Assembly: GCA_001692895.1 (NCBI GenBank)
Contig: KV748223.1
Location: forward strand, 1,054,001 to 1,118,000
Direction of reading: 5' to 3'
DNA: 64,000 nt
Source of the DNA: Cenococcum geophilum 1.58
Taxonomy: Eukaryota; Ascomycota; Dothideomycetes; Gloniales; Gloniaceae
The notes below the pieces were generated by a model, which had not been told where the DNA came from, did no database searches, and saw only the letters and a program-made list of their open reading frames with translations. Below, one piece after another: positions 12,291 through 24,522 of this stretch; position 1 is the stretch's first letter, and every line of letters begins with the position of its first letter. The position numbers and the translations under genes were made by a program.

Positions 12291-12714
12291 TGTAACGGAA
12301 CCTTGTAGCAAGAACTACGATAGGCTCGTTATTGGGCTAGGTGTGTAGGAATGCAAGTATAAAGTCAACAACGTAATAATAACTGGTGGAGTGGTTGCCT
12401 AATAGATTAACTCCAATTATATTCTAAAAATCACTATAAAGAAGGAACTATCTAGGTAGGGACTAAGGGTCCTTAAATATACAACCGTACTCCTATAAAA
12501 TCCCTTTTTGTATATAATATACGTCTTATACATAAGGTACGTAAGTTCCTCTCGTTCCTCTTATTTAATATATAGCGCATTATATAACCTTAGTTACTAT
12601 TCCTTATTATATAGTTCTATCGGCTCCATCCTAGACCGTGCTTAAATTAACTAACTAGCTTCTTCTATCTCTTCTCTAAGTAGTCATAACATCGTACTTA
12701 AAGCGTCCGTAACA
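12291..12714 (-). repeat. 3' LTR of Gypsy G1-b
   Basis: Plus strand runs from tgtaacggaacc to gcgtccgtaaca; lies at the low-coordinate end because the element is on the minus strand. Confidence 0.92.
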
Positions 12715-15700
12715 CCATCTCCCTCCTCTTTATCTTCGTCCTTAAAGATTTAAAATATCTCTAAGTTATTTACTAGAGGTATAATATCCGTCTAATTAAT
12801 TTAGTTACTATTATTACTTATTATACCTAAAGCAATTTCTTCTTTATACGCCTAACGTCGTGCCCGCACTATTACTGCAATATTATCTCTTAGTAAAATC
12901 ATACTATCTCCGTATTCTTATTGTTTGAAAGAGGGATTAGTTTATATTACGTTAGCGAACCCATCTTTATAACAACCGTCCTCTTGCTTAAAGTATACTA
13001 AAGCGAATATTTACTTGTCCTATGACGTTCGCTCTACTTTTAATGCTAAATATATGCAACCTATTACTCTTAATAGTCGTCTAGTTCCCTAATTAATTTA
13101 TCTTAGGGTCTTATATTTAATCTACTGCTACGCGGCTAAATAGTAAACTATCGCAAGCCCTTACTAAGTTAGAACGTTCCCATAACGCAGAACAGAAGGC
13201 CCTAAATGCTTAAATTACGGCGTCTACTCGTTTACTTTGTCTTAAGAAGGTTTATAAGAAGGTTTGTTCTAAGGAGTAGAAACTTATAAAATAAGGTTTA
13301 TAGGAACTAGGTAATAAAAGAACGGATTCTCTTCCAATAGAGAAGGAAATAGATCTAAGTAGTTCGGTAACTGCTCTTCTTAGGTCCCCTTTAGGTAACT
13401 TATTCTTTAGCGATCCTTTTTTATTAATACTGCCTAACCTAATTTCTTTTAATACTCCTGTACCTTTCTTATAGTGTTTTTTAAATTCTCTAGTGGTTTC
13501 TAGGTAGTCTTAGTATAGCCTATCTACTTAACCTTATACCATATTTTGTTGTTAATGTCCTTATAATTAACGATTTTTAAAACTTGCTATTTGTCTTCTT
13601 TTTATCCTCTATATATGTCTGCTTTATAAACTGGTGGCTTAATATTCCTATATGCTGGCTCTAGTATTATAATATGCTGTATAGGGTAGATCTTTATTTT
13701 GGCTAGTAGGTTTAACTTAAACGTAACTAGTAAAATCCTTTATATAATTTTAAAAGGTCCTAATCTAACATGGTCCAATTTCTTACTTAGTCGTTAACTC
13801 TTAAAATTTTTATATAATAGCTATACTTTATCTCCCTCCTTAAGATCTGGTCCCTTAGATCTCTTAGCATTATAGTACCTTTTCATTCTCTATTATACTA
13901 CTTTAGCTATCTCTATAAGGTTTGTATAAAGATTTATTAAATCCTTTATCCTTTCTTTAGCTATACTACTTATTTTCTTTACTTACCGTAGTAATAACGA
14001 TGTTCTTAGCTTATATCTATAATTTGCCTTAAATGGTAATATACCTATTCCTTCTTAAGGTGTTACATTATATGCAAATTATATAACTAGTAATAGCGAT
14101 ACCTAATTATTCTATGCATAATTAATATAATGCCTTAGATATTATTCTAGTATCTAATTTAATCTTTCCGTTTAACCGTCTGTTTATAGATAATATATAA
14201 TAAAAGTTACTACTTAAACTCCTTGCTCTGCTAAGAACACTTCCTAGAATACTACTATAAATCTTAGATCTCTATCTAATATAATTTTGCTTAGTACTTT
14301 ATATCTTATAAACACTTCTTTAACGTAGATTCTAGCAATATCTTCCGCTAAGATTTCTTCTGTATATGCTATAAAGTATCCCCACTTTATAAGCTTATCC
14401 ACTATTACTAAGATCGCGTTATAATCTTATCCGGTAATTAGGTCCTTTAATTTTGGTAACTTAATAATAAAGTCCTATAATATAACCTCCTATAGTCTCT
14501 CTAGTATTTTAATAGGTTGTAGCCCTCTATATAGCTTATGCCTTGTCGGTTTATTCCTTTAGCAATCTAAACATTCCTTTATAACTTTTCTAGCTATTCT
14601 CTAGATTCCGTTAATAATATATTCCTTCTAAAGTCTTAACACTAAGCCCGTAGCCCTATTATGTCCTTAAGTTAGTCCCTTATAAAAGTCTTCTATAAAC
14701 TACTCTACTATACTTCTTAGGATGTATTTCGCTTCTTAATTTTTATATATATCCGTCTATAGATCTTCTAGCTGTGCTTTTAGAATTCTTTATGCCTAAA
14801 AGCTTTCCAGCGTCTTATAGACTTTCTCTAGTTTATTATCTTCTTAAGTTACTACAATTTCCGGATAATTATACCTAATTAATCTATCTATATCCTTTTG
14901 TAATAAAGCCCCTAATAGCTTTTCCTTATTTTATAGTTTAGCTTTATAGCTTAAAGTATCTACCCGCATATTATCTGTTCCTTTAGTATACTAAATCTTA
15001 AAATAGTATTCTATAAGCATCTCTGCCCATCTAACCTATCTTTAGTTAAGTTCCTTCGTTATTAGAAATCCTATTAGGTTTTTATAATCCGTCTTAACTA
15101 TAAATAGTTTCTCTATACCTTATAAGAATGCCCTTTATTCTTTTAATACTATAACTATACCTAATAACTCCTTATTATAGATGTTATAGTTTAACTCTAA
15201 TAGTGTTATCTTCCGACTATAGTATACCACTGGGTGCTATCTATCTTAATACCTTTATATAAAGCACGCCCCTAGTATATAATCTAATACATCTATCTCT
15301 ACAACTATCTCTAGTCCTAGTTAATAGATTTTAAAAACTGGCTCCTGGGTAAACAACTCTTTAACTTTCTTAAAGAGTTCTCTTTACTCCTCTCCCCATA
15401 CCTATAGTTCTTCTTTCTTTATTAACCGCGTAAATAGCTTAATATCCTTTAACTACTACGCTATAAACCTTCTATAGTAATTATAAAACTCTAAAAACAA
15501 TCTTAACTATATAACGTTCTCTAGTTCCTACCAATTTACTATAGCCTTAATCTTCTTTAGATCTATACTAAGTTAGCCTAGTTTAATAATAAATTTAACA
15601 AAATCGGTCTTCCTAGTAAAAAACTCGCATTTCTCAATTGCTACTAATATCTGTTCTTCTTATAGTCTCTTTAAAACCTATTTAACGTGTTCCCTATATT

Positions 15701-18700
15701 CTTCCTTAGTTATTAAATAGATAATAATATTATCGAGGTATGCTATAACAAATTCGTCTAAGTATTTCCCTAATATATTATTAATACGTTTTTAGAACAT
15801 TACTAGTACGTTTATAAGTCCGAATTATATAACTAATAATTTATATAGTCCTTCCTTTAACCTAAAGGCTGCCTTTTATTTATTACCTTCCTTAATCCTA
15901 ATCTAATAGTACGCCCATCTCAGATCTATCTTCATAAAGATTTACGCATTACCTATCCTGTCTTAGATTTCGCTAATTAAGGGTAAAGGATACCTATCCT
16001 TCCTAGTAATACTATTTAACTGTCTATAGTTAATATACAACCTTAGTTTACCATTTTTTTTTAGTACAAACAGTACTAGATAACCCGCTAATAACTATAA
16101 TGGTCTAATATATCCCTTTCATAAATTTTCCTAGATAAACTCTTTTAGCGCTCTACCTTCTTCTTTAGTAAGCTTGTAGATTAGAAAAAACCTTAAACTT
16201 ATTTCTAGTTCCAATTCTATTTTATAGTCCTATACTGCATATTTTAACAGCTTTTTACTTTCTAGTAACCATAGTTTTTTGCCATACTTATAGTATCTCT
16301 TTAGTATATAACTTAGTCCCTTTTCTACTTCTTTATAGATTGCTCCTACTTAGTACTATACCAACTTAGCTTATTATTACATCTTACGGCGTTAAGTATC
16401 TTTAATATTAATCTAACCCGTAATCTAATTAATCTTTAAATTATATTCCTGTAACTAAGGCATACTTAATACTACCTCGTCCTGTCCTAATAGTAGGATA
16501 TTAAAAGATATCTTAATTTATCTTCCTTTAATAGTTATCTAAATAGGTCCTATTTTAAGATTAATAATCCCTCCTCTATAGGTTATTAGATCCCCTAAAA
16601 TCATAACTAATAGGTAAAATTACTCCTTCTGTCTATAAGGTAGTCCTATTCTCTTAACTGCTACTAGTAAGATATAGTTTCGCGTTGCTCTACTATCTAT
16701 TAGCGCTTTAAACTGCTAATCCTACCAATTAATTTATAAATTTAGGTATTGTCCTTAAATTCCTTTAAGGGTCTAAGGCTCTACCACTAGCTCCCTCTAG
16801 TTCTATAGGCCTCTACTTTTCCTAACTATTAGCTGCTTAATCCTAGTGCACTTAGCTTACTCTTTAGCTAATACCTAGTTCGCTTTTTATCTTTAATATA
16901 CTATAGATATATATTTTTTAGGCATTTCTACTACTATCGTCCGTCTAAGCATTCTTCCATAAGAAATCTTCCTAGTTAAAGTATTACACTTCCTTCCTCT
17001 TAAACCTCTGCTGGATGCCATCTATATATATATTTAGCATTCCTATACTATTATTTATCCGTTATCCAGTATATTCTTATAGGGTATTTCCAATTCTTTT
17101 CCTTTGGATTCTTATGCATTTTGTATATATTGTCTATATACGCAATCTATAATAACGTATAGTATACTAGGTGCTTTAGGTTAACTCTTAGCTCGTCTTC
17201 GTCCCTAAGTTTAAACCTTTATCGTACTAATCTAAACGTTACGACTTTATTCGCAAGTACTAAGATACGTCTCTCGCTTCTCCAGTCCTCTAAACATTCC
17301 TCTAGATCCTTTAACGTTATAATTAAGGCTCCTTTAATATGTATTATGGCCTTCTCTATAATTAGGTAGTCCTAAATAACTTTTTTATCCAACTATATAT
17401 AGAAATCTTCCTATTTATTATTATGCCTTTACCTATACCACTTTTAGTATAGCTACTAGAGTGTATATGGTCTATCCATAAGGAAGTATCTTTTTATTAC
17501 TATATTGTGATAGCCTTTTATATATTATTTTTTGAACCTAGTTAAAATCCCTAGATCCTCTTCATTTTCTAGTTTAGTAAGCCACTTAGCTCTTAGTATA
17601 CCTGCTCTTAGCCTATTAGTAATTCTTTATACTAGTGCTCTGTCCTTTATATATCCTAATATACTAGATCTTTTATCTAGTTTCTATTCTTGCTATATAA
17701 TAATTCTTTGCCTAAATTCTTCTATAGTTTCTTTTAGTTTGCGCCTTACGCCTTAATCCTTAAAGTCGTCTTACTTCTTAATCCTAGTATTAAACTTTTA
17801 ATCTTTAGGCTAAACACTATATTCCCCTAGTAAGTCTTCTAGGTCTATATATCTATCTCCTAATCTAACTGCTATTTATATTATAGATTCTCTAATCTAT
17901 AAAGAAGCTCCTTACCTCTTGCCTATAGGTATCCTTATTTATACTCCAAAATCTTAGTCCTTTAGATTCTTTAATCCTAAGCTTACTTCTAACTTAAGCT
18001 TGGCTCCCGCCTTAGTTTAACTAGGCGTCTATAGTGTTCTTATCTTGTCTTAAGAGTCTTAAATTTTACTTATCTCGTCTTAAGAGTCTTATATCTATAG
18101 GAAACTTTATTCTAAGCTCATTCGTATATTTTTAAACTAAGCTACTGCCCTGCTTTATCGGTTTTCGTCCGTTATAGGTCCTAGGGTACGCCTTATCTCG
18201 TCTTAAGAATCTTAGTTGTCTCTTATCTTGTCTTAAGAATCTCAAGCTTTTAGCCTTTTGCCTTTATTAAGTGCTAAAGTGGTTCGCTATCCTACTTCTC
18301 TTACGTCTTATAAAGTAATAGACATTATATCTAGTAGGGTTTTAATCCCTACTAATGTTCCTTATTCTGTAGTGGAATTATCCTCTACCTCTAGTATAAC
18401 ATCTCTGAGGTCTACTCGCTCCTAGTAAGCGGCCCTTATTACCTTATTATTACGGAATATTTTGCTTAGGTTAAATTTATTATCCTTAATATTCGATCTG
18501 TAAACTAGTTTATTAGTTCCTCTATATCCTATAGGTGCTAGCTCTTATAGCTAATAGCTTGCGCCATACTTAGCGTCCTTATAAATTTAGTATACGTTGT
18601 TATAACAAAACGTAAAACTTTTAATTAAACACTCTTTTGTTCCTCGTAGTATATTGTCATCCCTCTATATATGTATATCGTCTATTGGTCTTATGCCTTT

Positions 18701-19818
18701 TACTACGTAGTAACTTTGCCCGCCTTTATAGTCTCTAATATAGTAACCCTATTTTCCGCAATTTATATAAGCTCCTTCTTTAAACCATTTCTCTTACTAT
18801 AGAGTCCGCCTAAATGTCTTCTGCTATTAAGATCCTTAATTTAGCCTTTGCTTTTTAGACCTTTAATTACTTAATCCTTGTCCTTTAGGTTTTTATAGTT
18901 TACTCTATCTCTTATAGGCTTTTTTAGTACCACTTAGGTCTATTAGCTTTACGCTATACTATAGTTTTTAACTTAGCTTTTGTTATTGTGTACTTTGCGC
19001 CTTATATAACTATAGAACTCTATCCTAGCCTCTCTTAGCCTATTCCCTTTAGTAGATCTAATTATTAATCTTAATTACCTAATCTATTAGTTCCCTTAGG
19101 GTGTCCGCATCTTCTATTAGAATAATTACGTCCTAAACTTTAGCCTTAAGTCCCTGTTTATACTATGCCATAAGCACCCTATTATTCTACTCTACTTATA
19201 TTGCTAGTGTTTAGAATTATATTGTATACTTAATTGCTAAAGTTTATTACATAAGGTTTTAGAGTTTTCTTTCCGCTATAGTTGTTTCTTCTGGGTTTCT
19301 AAACATCTATATAAGTCGTTCTGTGAATCCTTCCTAACTTAAAAACATAAATCGTATATCTTAGTTAGTAGTCGTTATTCTATTTGCCTATATCTCCATA
19401 AGGTAAGGTTTAAACTACTTAAGTGCTTTTTTTAATAAGAATAGTCCTACATAGGCTATCTAATCCATGGGTGTAGGTAACTTTACTTCTTCCTATAAGA
19501 CCTTAAAGTGCATTTACGTAAGGAATCCTTTAAGCTTTAACCTTTCTCCTATAAATCTCTTAATTAATAATAGCTTAATCTTTGCTACTTCTATCCCATT
19601 AAGTCTTTCTTCTAATACTATATTATTAGCTATTAGCTAGTTAACTATTTCCTATAGCTATCCAACCGTTATAGGTTGCTGTAAGTTAGTGTCTGCCATA
19701 CTGGTATCACCTCCTGTCCCTAAAGTAGTTGCTGCCGTTAATGGCATTATGGTAGCTGCTTTTGGTGGCATATTGTTATTTAACTTCTTATATTAATACC
19801 GTAACTAGGTAGTAATTA

Positions 19819-20242
19819 TATAACGGAACCTTGTAGCAAGAACTACGATGGGCTCGTTATTGGGCTAGGTGTGTAGGAATATAAGTATAAAGTTAATAAC
19901 GTAATAATAACTGGTAGAGTGGTTGCCTAATAGATTAACTCTAATTATATTCTAAGAATTACTATAAAGAAGGAACTATCTAGGTAGGGACTAAGGGTCC
20001 TTAAATACACAACCGTACTCCTATGAAATACCTTTTTGTACGTGATGTACGTCTTATACGTAAGGTACGTAAGTTCCTCTCGTTCCTCTCGTTTAATACG
20101 TAGCGCATTATATAACCTTAGTTACCATTCCTCGTCACATAGTTCTATTGGCTCCATCCTAAACCGTGCTTAAATTAACTAACTAGCTTCTTCCGTCTCT
20201 TCTCCAAGTAGTCATAATATTGTACTTAAAGCGTCCGTAACA
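19819..20242 (-). repeat. 5' LTR of Gypsy G1-b
   Basis: Plus strand runs from tataacggaacc to gcgtccgtaaca, followed by gagtt. Same length as its partner. Confidence 0.92.
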
Positions 20243-20423
20243 GAGTTAGCTAAAGTAGAGGTTAAAACTTAATATTTATTACAGAATAAAGTATAAGGGA
20301 TAGTGTAGCTTTTTCTACTAATTAGCCGACCTAGATTAATATATAATATATTAATCCCTTTTAACTCTAGAGAAGAGTCTTCCTTTAGGGTTCCTCTTTT
20401 TCTAACTTTATATTATCCTTCTA
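20243..20423 (-). mobile_element. Gypsy G3, protease segment
   Basis: Short piece of G3 between the G1-b and LINE insertions. Its minus-strand reading supplies the start of the aspartic protease whose end lies at 12290. The right edge, tatattatccttcta (20409-20423), recurs at 30370-30384 as the LINE target duplication, which links it to the G3 gag segment. Confidence 0.8.
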
Positions 20424-23400
20424 ATAACAGATTTAGATATAGAAGCGCTAACAGGAATATAAGACACGGAAATGGAAAGCTCTATATAAAATAAGTAGTA
20501 ACTAAGGTGTAGATATAAGAGATAGAAGCTCCGAATATCTTAAAGAAAGTGGAAACAGAAGAAGTAAGGAACGAAGGAGAGTCAAAGGACCCTCGCCGGG
20601 GGTCCGCCACCTATCCATTATATAGTATAACTACGGCAACACAAACCACCGCCTTGTAAGGCCCCTACTAGACAGTCTAAACCCAGAGAAACACTATATC
20701 CTTGCTATACAAGAACCGTATTATAATACCTTCACATAATCAACATACTGCCCCTAAGGATTCCAGCTCCTATACGAACCAAAAGCAGCCATACGCGTAT
20801 GCTTTATAATCAGCAAGGCTATCAGCCTATCCTTATAGTCATAGCAGGTAGTTAACCCAGATATTACAGTTATAACAATTTAAATATATAGGGGACCGGT
20901 ACAAATTATTAATGTATATAACCCTAGGGTTAAAGGGGTCCTATAAACAGAGAATATTATATTAGTAATAAGCTTACTAGAAACCGAAGGTATAGAGTCT
21001 ATCCTACTAGGAGATATAAACCTCTATTACCCACGGTAGGGGGGTATCCATATTACTACAGATTAACAGTTAGAGTACCTACTAAGAGCTATAAATATCT
21101 GGGGCCTTAAGCTAGCCACCCCCCTAGAAGTAATTATATAGCAATAAGGCACCGCTAAAAGTATAATTAACCTTATATTTATAAACAAAGGCCTATACCA
21201 GAGACTTAAAAGGTGCAACCCTAAAGAAAAATAGGCACTTACCCTAGACCATATCCCTATTTAGATATAGCTAGACCTAGATACTAAAGCGCAACTAAAT
21301 AGAAAAAGATACGCAATAAGGAAGCTTAAGACAGACAGTTTCCTTAATATAGTTAAATAACAACTCTAAGACCTAGAAGAAATCCACCTAATATTAAATA
21401 AGCGAGGCTTATTAGCTACCCCCAAGGAAATCAACTAAAGACTATGTCACGGATTCCGACCGTAGCACCGCCAAGGGCTCGCCCTAGGCGAGCCTTGGCA
21501 CCCACAGTATATAAATCTACGGTGCCTCCGCACCTCTTTGCACCTTCGTGCAACATCCTGTTATGTACTTAGTCAATACCACGACCTTCTTAGAGCCTCT
21601 TGACCTTGTCTCGTGATAGACTAGAAAGGATCTAGGCAGCAATTAAAAATAGGCTAGAAGAGTACTGCCCGATCTTAAAACTAGGCCCCTATACGCGATA
21701 CATATAGTCTATATAATACGCAGTTCTAGTTACTAGCTAATAATAAGTAAGAAGGAAATATATAAGTAGTTATAACCCTAAAGACAAGAGATAATATAAA
21801 GACACAAGAAACTAGCTAAAGAATACCCTAAAAAAAGAAGTAAGGAATAACTAGAGACGGTTTATAAATAAGTATACTTCTAACCTAAGCCTCCCCCATA
21901 ATAAGGGCCTTTAGGCTATAGTAAAATAAGTAAAGAAAAAGGTAGGGCGCTTAGTAGAAGACCCACACCTACTACCTCTATAAAGAGTAGGAGAATTATA
22001 GGCCATAAACAACAATAATAAAAAGGTAAAGATCCTTATAGAAAGGTTCTTCCCCTAACTAGCTCTAGCAGACCTTAGTAATATTACGGGCGAAATACCG
22101 GTAACTCGCCTGCGGGTTAATAGCGATATAATAACAGAGAAAATAGCTAGAACTATTAGCCGCCTTTTAAATAATATAGCACTAGGACTAGATAGAATTC
22201 TAAATAAGGCCCTAAAAACCTATAGGCCACTTATAGCACCTTAGCTTACAGATATAGCTAGAGCATACTTTACTATAGGCTACTACCTATAACTTAGAAG
22301 ATCTATAATAACGGTTATCCTATAAAAAGAAGGTAAAGTAGATTACTTAATCCTAGGAAGCTACCGCCCTATTACTTTAGAAAACACCCTTAGCAAGATC
22401 TTAGAAAGGGTAATAGCAGAATACATAGTAGATATAGTAGAGGAACACGCCCTACTACTATAAAGCCAAATAGGGGCAAAAAAGAACCGCTTAACACTAT
22501 TAGTACTTACGCTACTTACTACCACTATTAAATCTACATAGGCAATGCAAAAGGACTTTATAGTATTAATACTTAGCCTAGATATTAGTAGTGCCTATAA
22601 TAATATACCCTATAAGCGTCTCCTATATATCCTTAGGGTAAAGGGCTTCCTAGAATAGATTATACAATTTATCTAAGGGTTTATAGGCTAAAAAGAAATA
22701 TTATTAGTCTTTAGCGGATACCAGAGCCCCCCTATTATAGTTATAACAGGAATACCATAAGGATTACCCCTCTCGCCTATACTCTTCCTTTTCTTTATAA
22801 GTAACCTACTTAACTCCTTTAAAAAAGGGGCGACCTAGGGAATAGGCTTTATTAATAATATAAACCTAATTATATACGGGCTAATAGCCGCAAAGAATTG
22901 CAGAACACTAAAGAAAGCCTATAACACTTATATAGAATAGGCAAAACATTATAGAGTCCAATTCTTACCAAAGAAATACCAGCTAATCCATTTTATAAGA
23001 AAACGCAACTAATCTATAAATCTCTAGTATATAATTCACATCTAAGGCTTTAGGGCCTAAGGGTATTAGGAGTATAGGTAGATAGTAAGCTTTAGTGGAG
23101 CGTATATGCGGTATAAGCGGCCTATAAAGGCTAAACACAGTTTATCGCTTTATTTAGGATTGTTAATTCTATATAGGGTCTATGCTTCTAGAGGTTACGC
23201 CTACTATATATAGCAGTCGTTCGGCCAACTATAATATATAGATCCAGTATTTAGGCTATTAGAGAAACTAAAAAGAGCCCCCCTAAATTACTCCTTAAAC
23301 TACTTTAAAAGGTCCAGACAGCCTACCTTTAGAGTATTATAGGCGGGTATAAGTAAACGGCCACAGTACTGCTTAAGAAGGAATCTAATATTCCCCCCTT

Positions 23401-24174
23401 ATAGTTATATATTAAAGCCGCTATAATATAAAGAATGTAAAATAAACGTAACTTTAATGTTATAAAGTACATTAAGATACGCCTAAGTAAACTATAGAGG
23501 GACCCTAGGGTGCCCTATAAGAGAACAAACCAACAACCCTAAAGTAGGGAAGAGATATTAAAGAAATAGGTAAAGAAAGCAGAAGAAGAATAGTGCCGCT
23601 TTAGGGCCTAGGCCTATATAGAGTAGAAAAGGAGACGCGTAAGAGGTTAGCAAAAATAACAGTAAGATAAAAAAAGGAGTTAAAGTAGAATATATAAGAA
23701 CGCTAGGAAACCATCTACTATAATATAATACTAGTTAGACTAACGCTAAAAAGGTAAATAGGAGTTAAAGGTATAAAGGCTAACTTAGGCAAAATAAACC
23801 TAAGCTATAGTATAGTTAATACTATAGGGGGTAAATACCTAAGGGCTCTAAGAAGGCCTAATAAAGGCAGAAAATATAATAGTAACACTCTTAAGAACAG
23901 AAATAATAGGACTAAAAGATTAGCTTTACTAGGTGGGTATCCTAATAAGTAGCCTAAGATATAAATATAGCTAGCTAAGACAGACACTAAAACATGTAAT
24001 ACTACTATACCCCCTACGCACTAATTAAGAAACAATGCTCTTAGCAGCTAGTATAGAGAACTATAATATACTACTCTTAATATAAAAAGGCCTTAAGGCG
24101 GTTACCTAGTGGCTTATTAGTTAAAATATGCTAAATTAGTTCTAGGTTATAAGGGAAATAGTAATAGAAGGTAA
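20424..24174 (+). mobile_element. LINE copy a (ORF2: endonuclease and RT), main part
   Basis: A non-LTR retrotransposon of the fungal Tad1/I type by its parts. An APE-type endonuclease starts near 20600 (an ILAIQEP-like block near 20700) and runs to about 21400. A reverse transcriptase follows, with GLPLSPILFLFFISNLL near 22760-22815. The active-site block near 22850 reads INN where the family has a DD pair, the change expected from RIP on the opposite strand. A C-terminal region reaches 24174. No ORF1 is visible, so the copy is probably 5'-truncated. Frames are full of TAG/TAA. It is interrupted by a solo LTR (21445-21618) and by Gypsy G2, and resumes at 30066. A 15-bp duplication tatattatccttcta flanks the whole LINE. 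Confidence 0.88.
21445..21618 (+). repeat. Solo LTR inside LINE copy a, little mutated
   Basis: 174 bp from tgtcacggattccgacc to ctcgtgata, flanked by gacta (21440-21444 and 21619-21623). The second LINE copy lacks it: at about 36640-36660 its complement reads aactaaagactagaaagg without interruption. It holds a near-perfect hairpin (gccaagg.../...ccttggc, 21470-21499). CpA and TpG are common here, unlike in the LINE around it. Confidence 0.88.
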
Positions 24175-24522
24175 TGTTACGGGACACCCCTATAATACCT
24201 TGCACACGTCCACCTGTTTCCACCAACTTAGCAATTAGAGACTAACCGCGAAATGGCAATCTAACGGCAATCTATAGCATTCTGCTATATTCTGCTAAGT
24301 TTTACTAAATTTTACCAAGTTCTGCCAGGACTATAACCTAAACCCTATTCTACCTATGCACGTATTAACTAAGCAACCAAGCCAACAATATATGCCCTTT
24401 CTTCCCGTTTTCCTACCTTCTTTCCTTATATAACGTCTTAACTTTATTACACAGTTTATATACATAGCTTAATAATACCTACTTCGCTATATATTATTAC
24501 CGCTTATACTTACTCCGTAATA
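24175..24522 (+). repeat. Left LTR of Gypsy G2 (348 bp)
   Basis: Starts tgttacgggacacccc and ends actccgtaata. Contains two ggcaatcta units at about 24256-24279. Confidence 0.9.

Larger units (their letters stand above)
12291..20242 (-). mobile_element. Gypsy G1-b, complete in length, minus strand, broken
   Basis: Two 424-bp LTRs (12291-12714 and 19819-20242) enclose gag, protease, RT, RNase H and integrase read right to left. A perfect 5-bp duplication gagtt flanks it (12286-12290 and 20243-20247). Total length is 7,952 bp, the same as the plus-strand copy G1-c once its nested copia element and that element's target duplication are subtracted. It lies inside the protease region of G3. Breaks of RIP type are very numerous. 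Confidence 0.93.

Noticed and set aside
23805-23987. Hydrophobic minus-strand frame
   Set aside because: Opposite the C-terminal region of LINE copy a; composition artefact of A/T-rich DNA.
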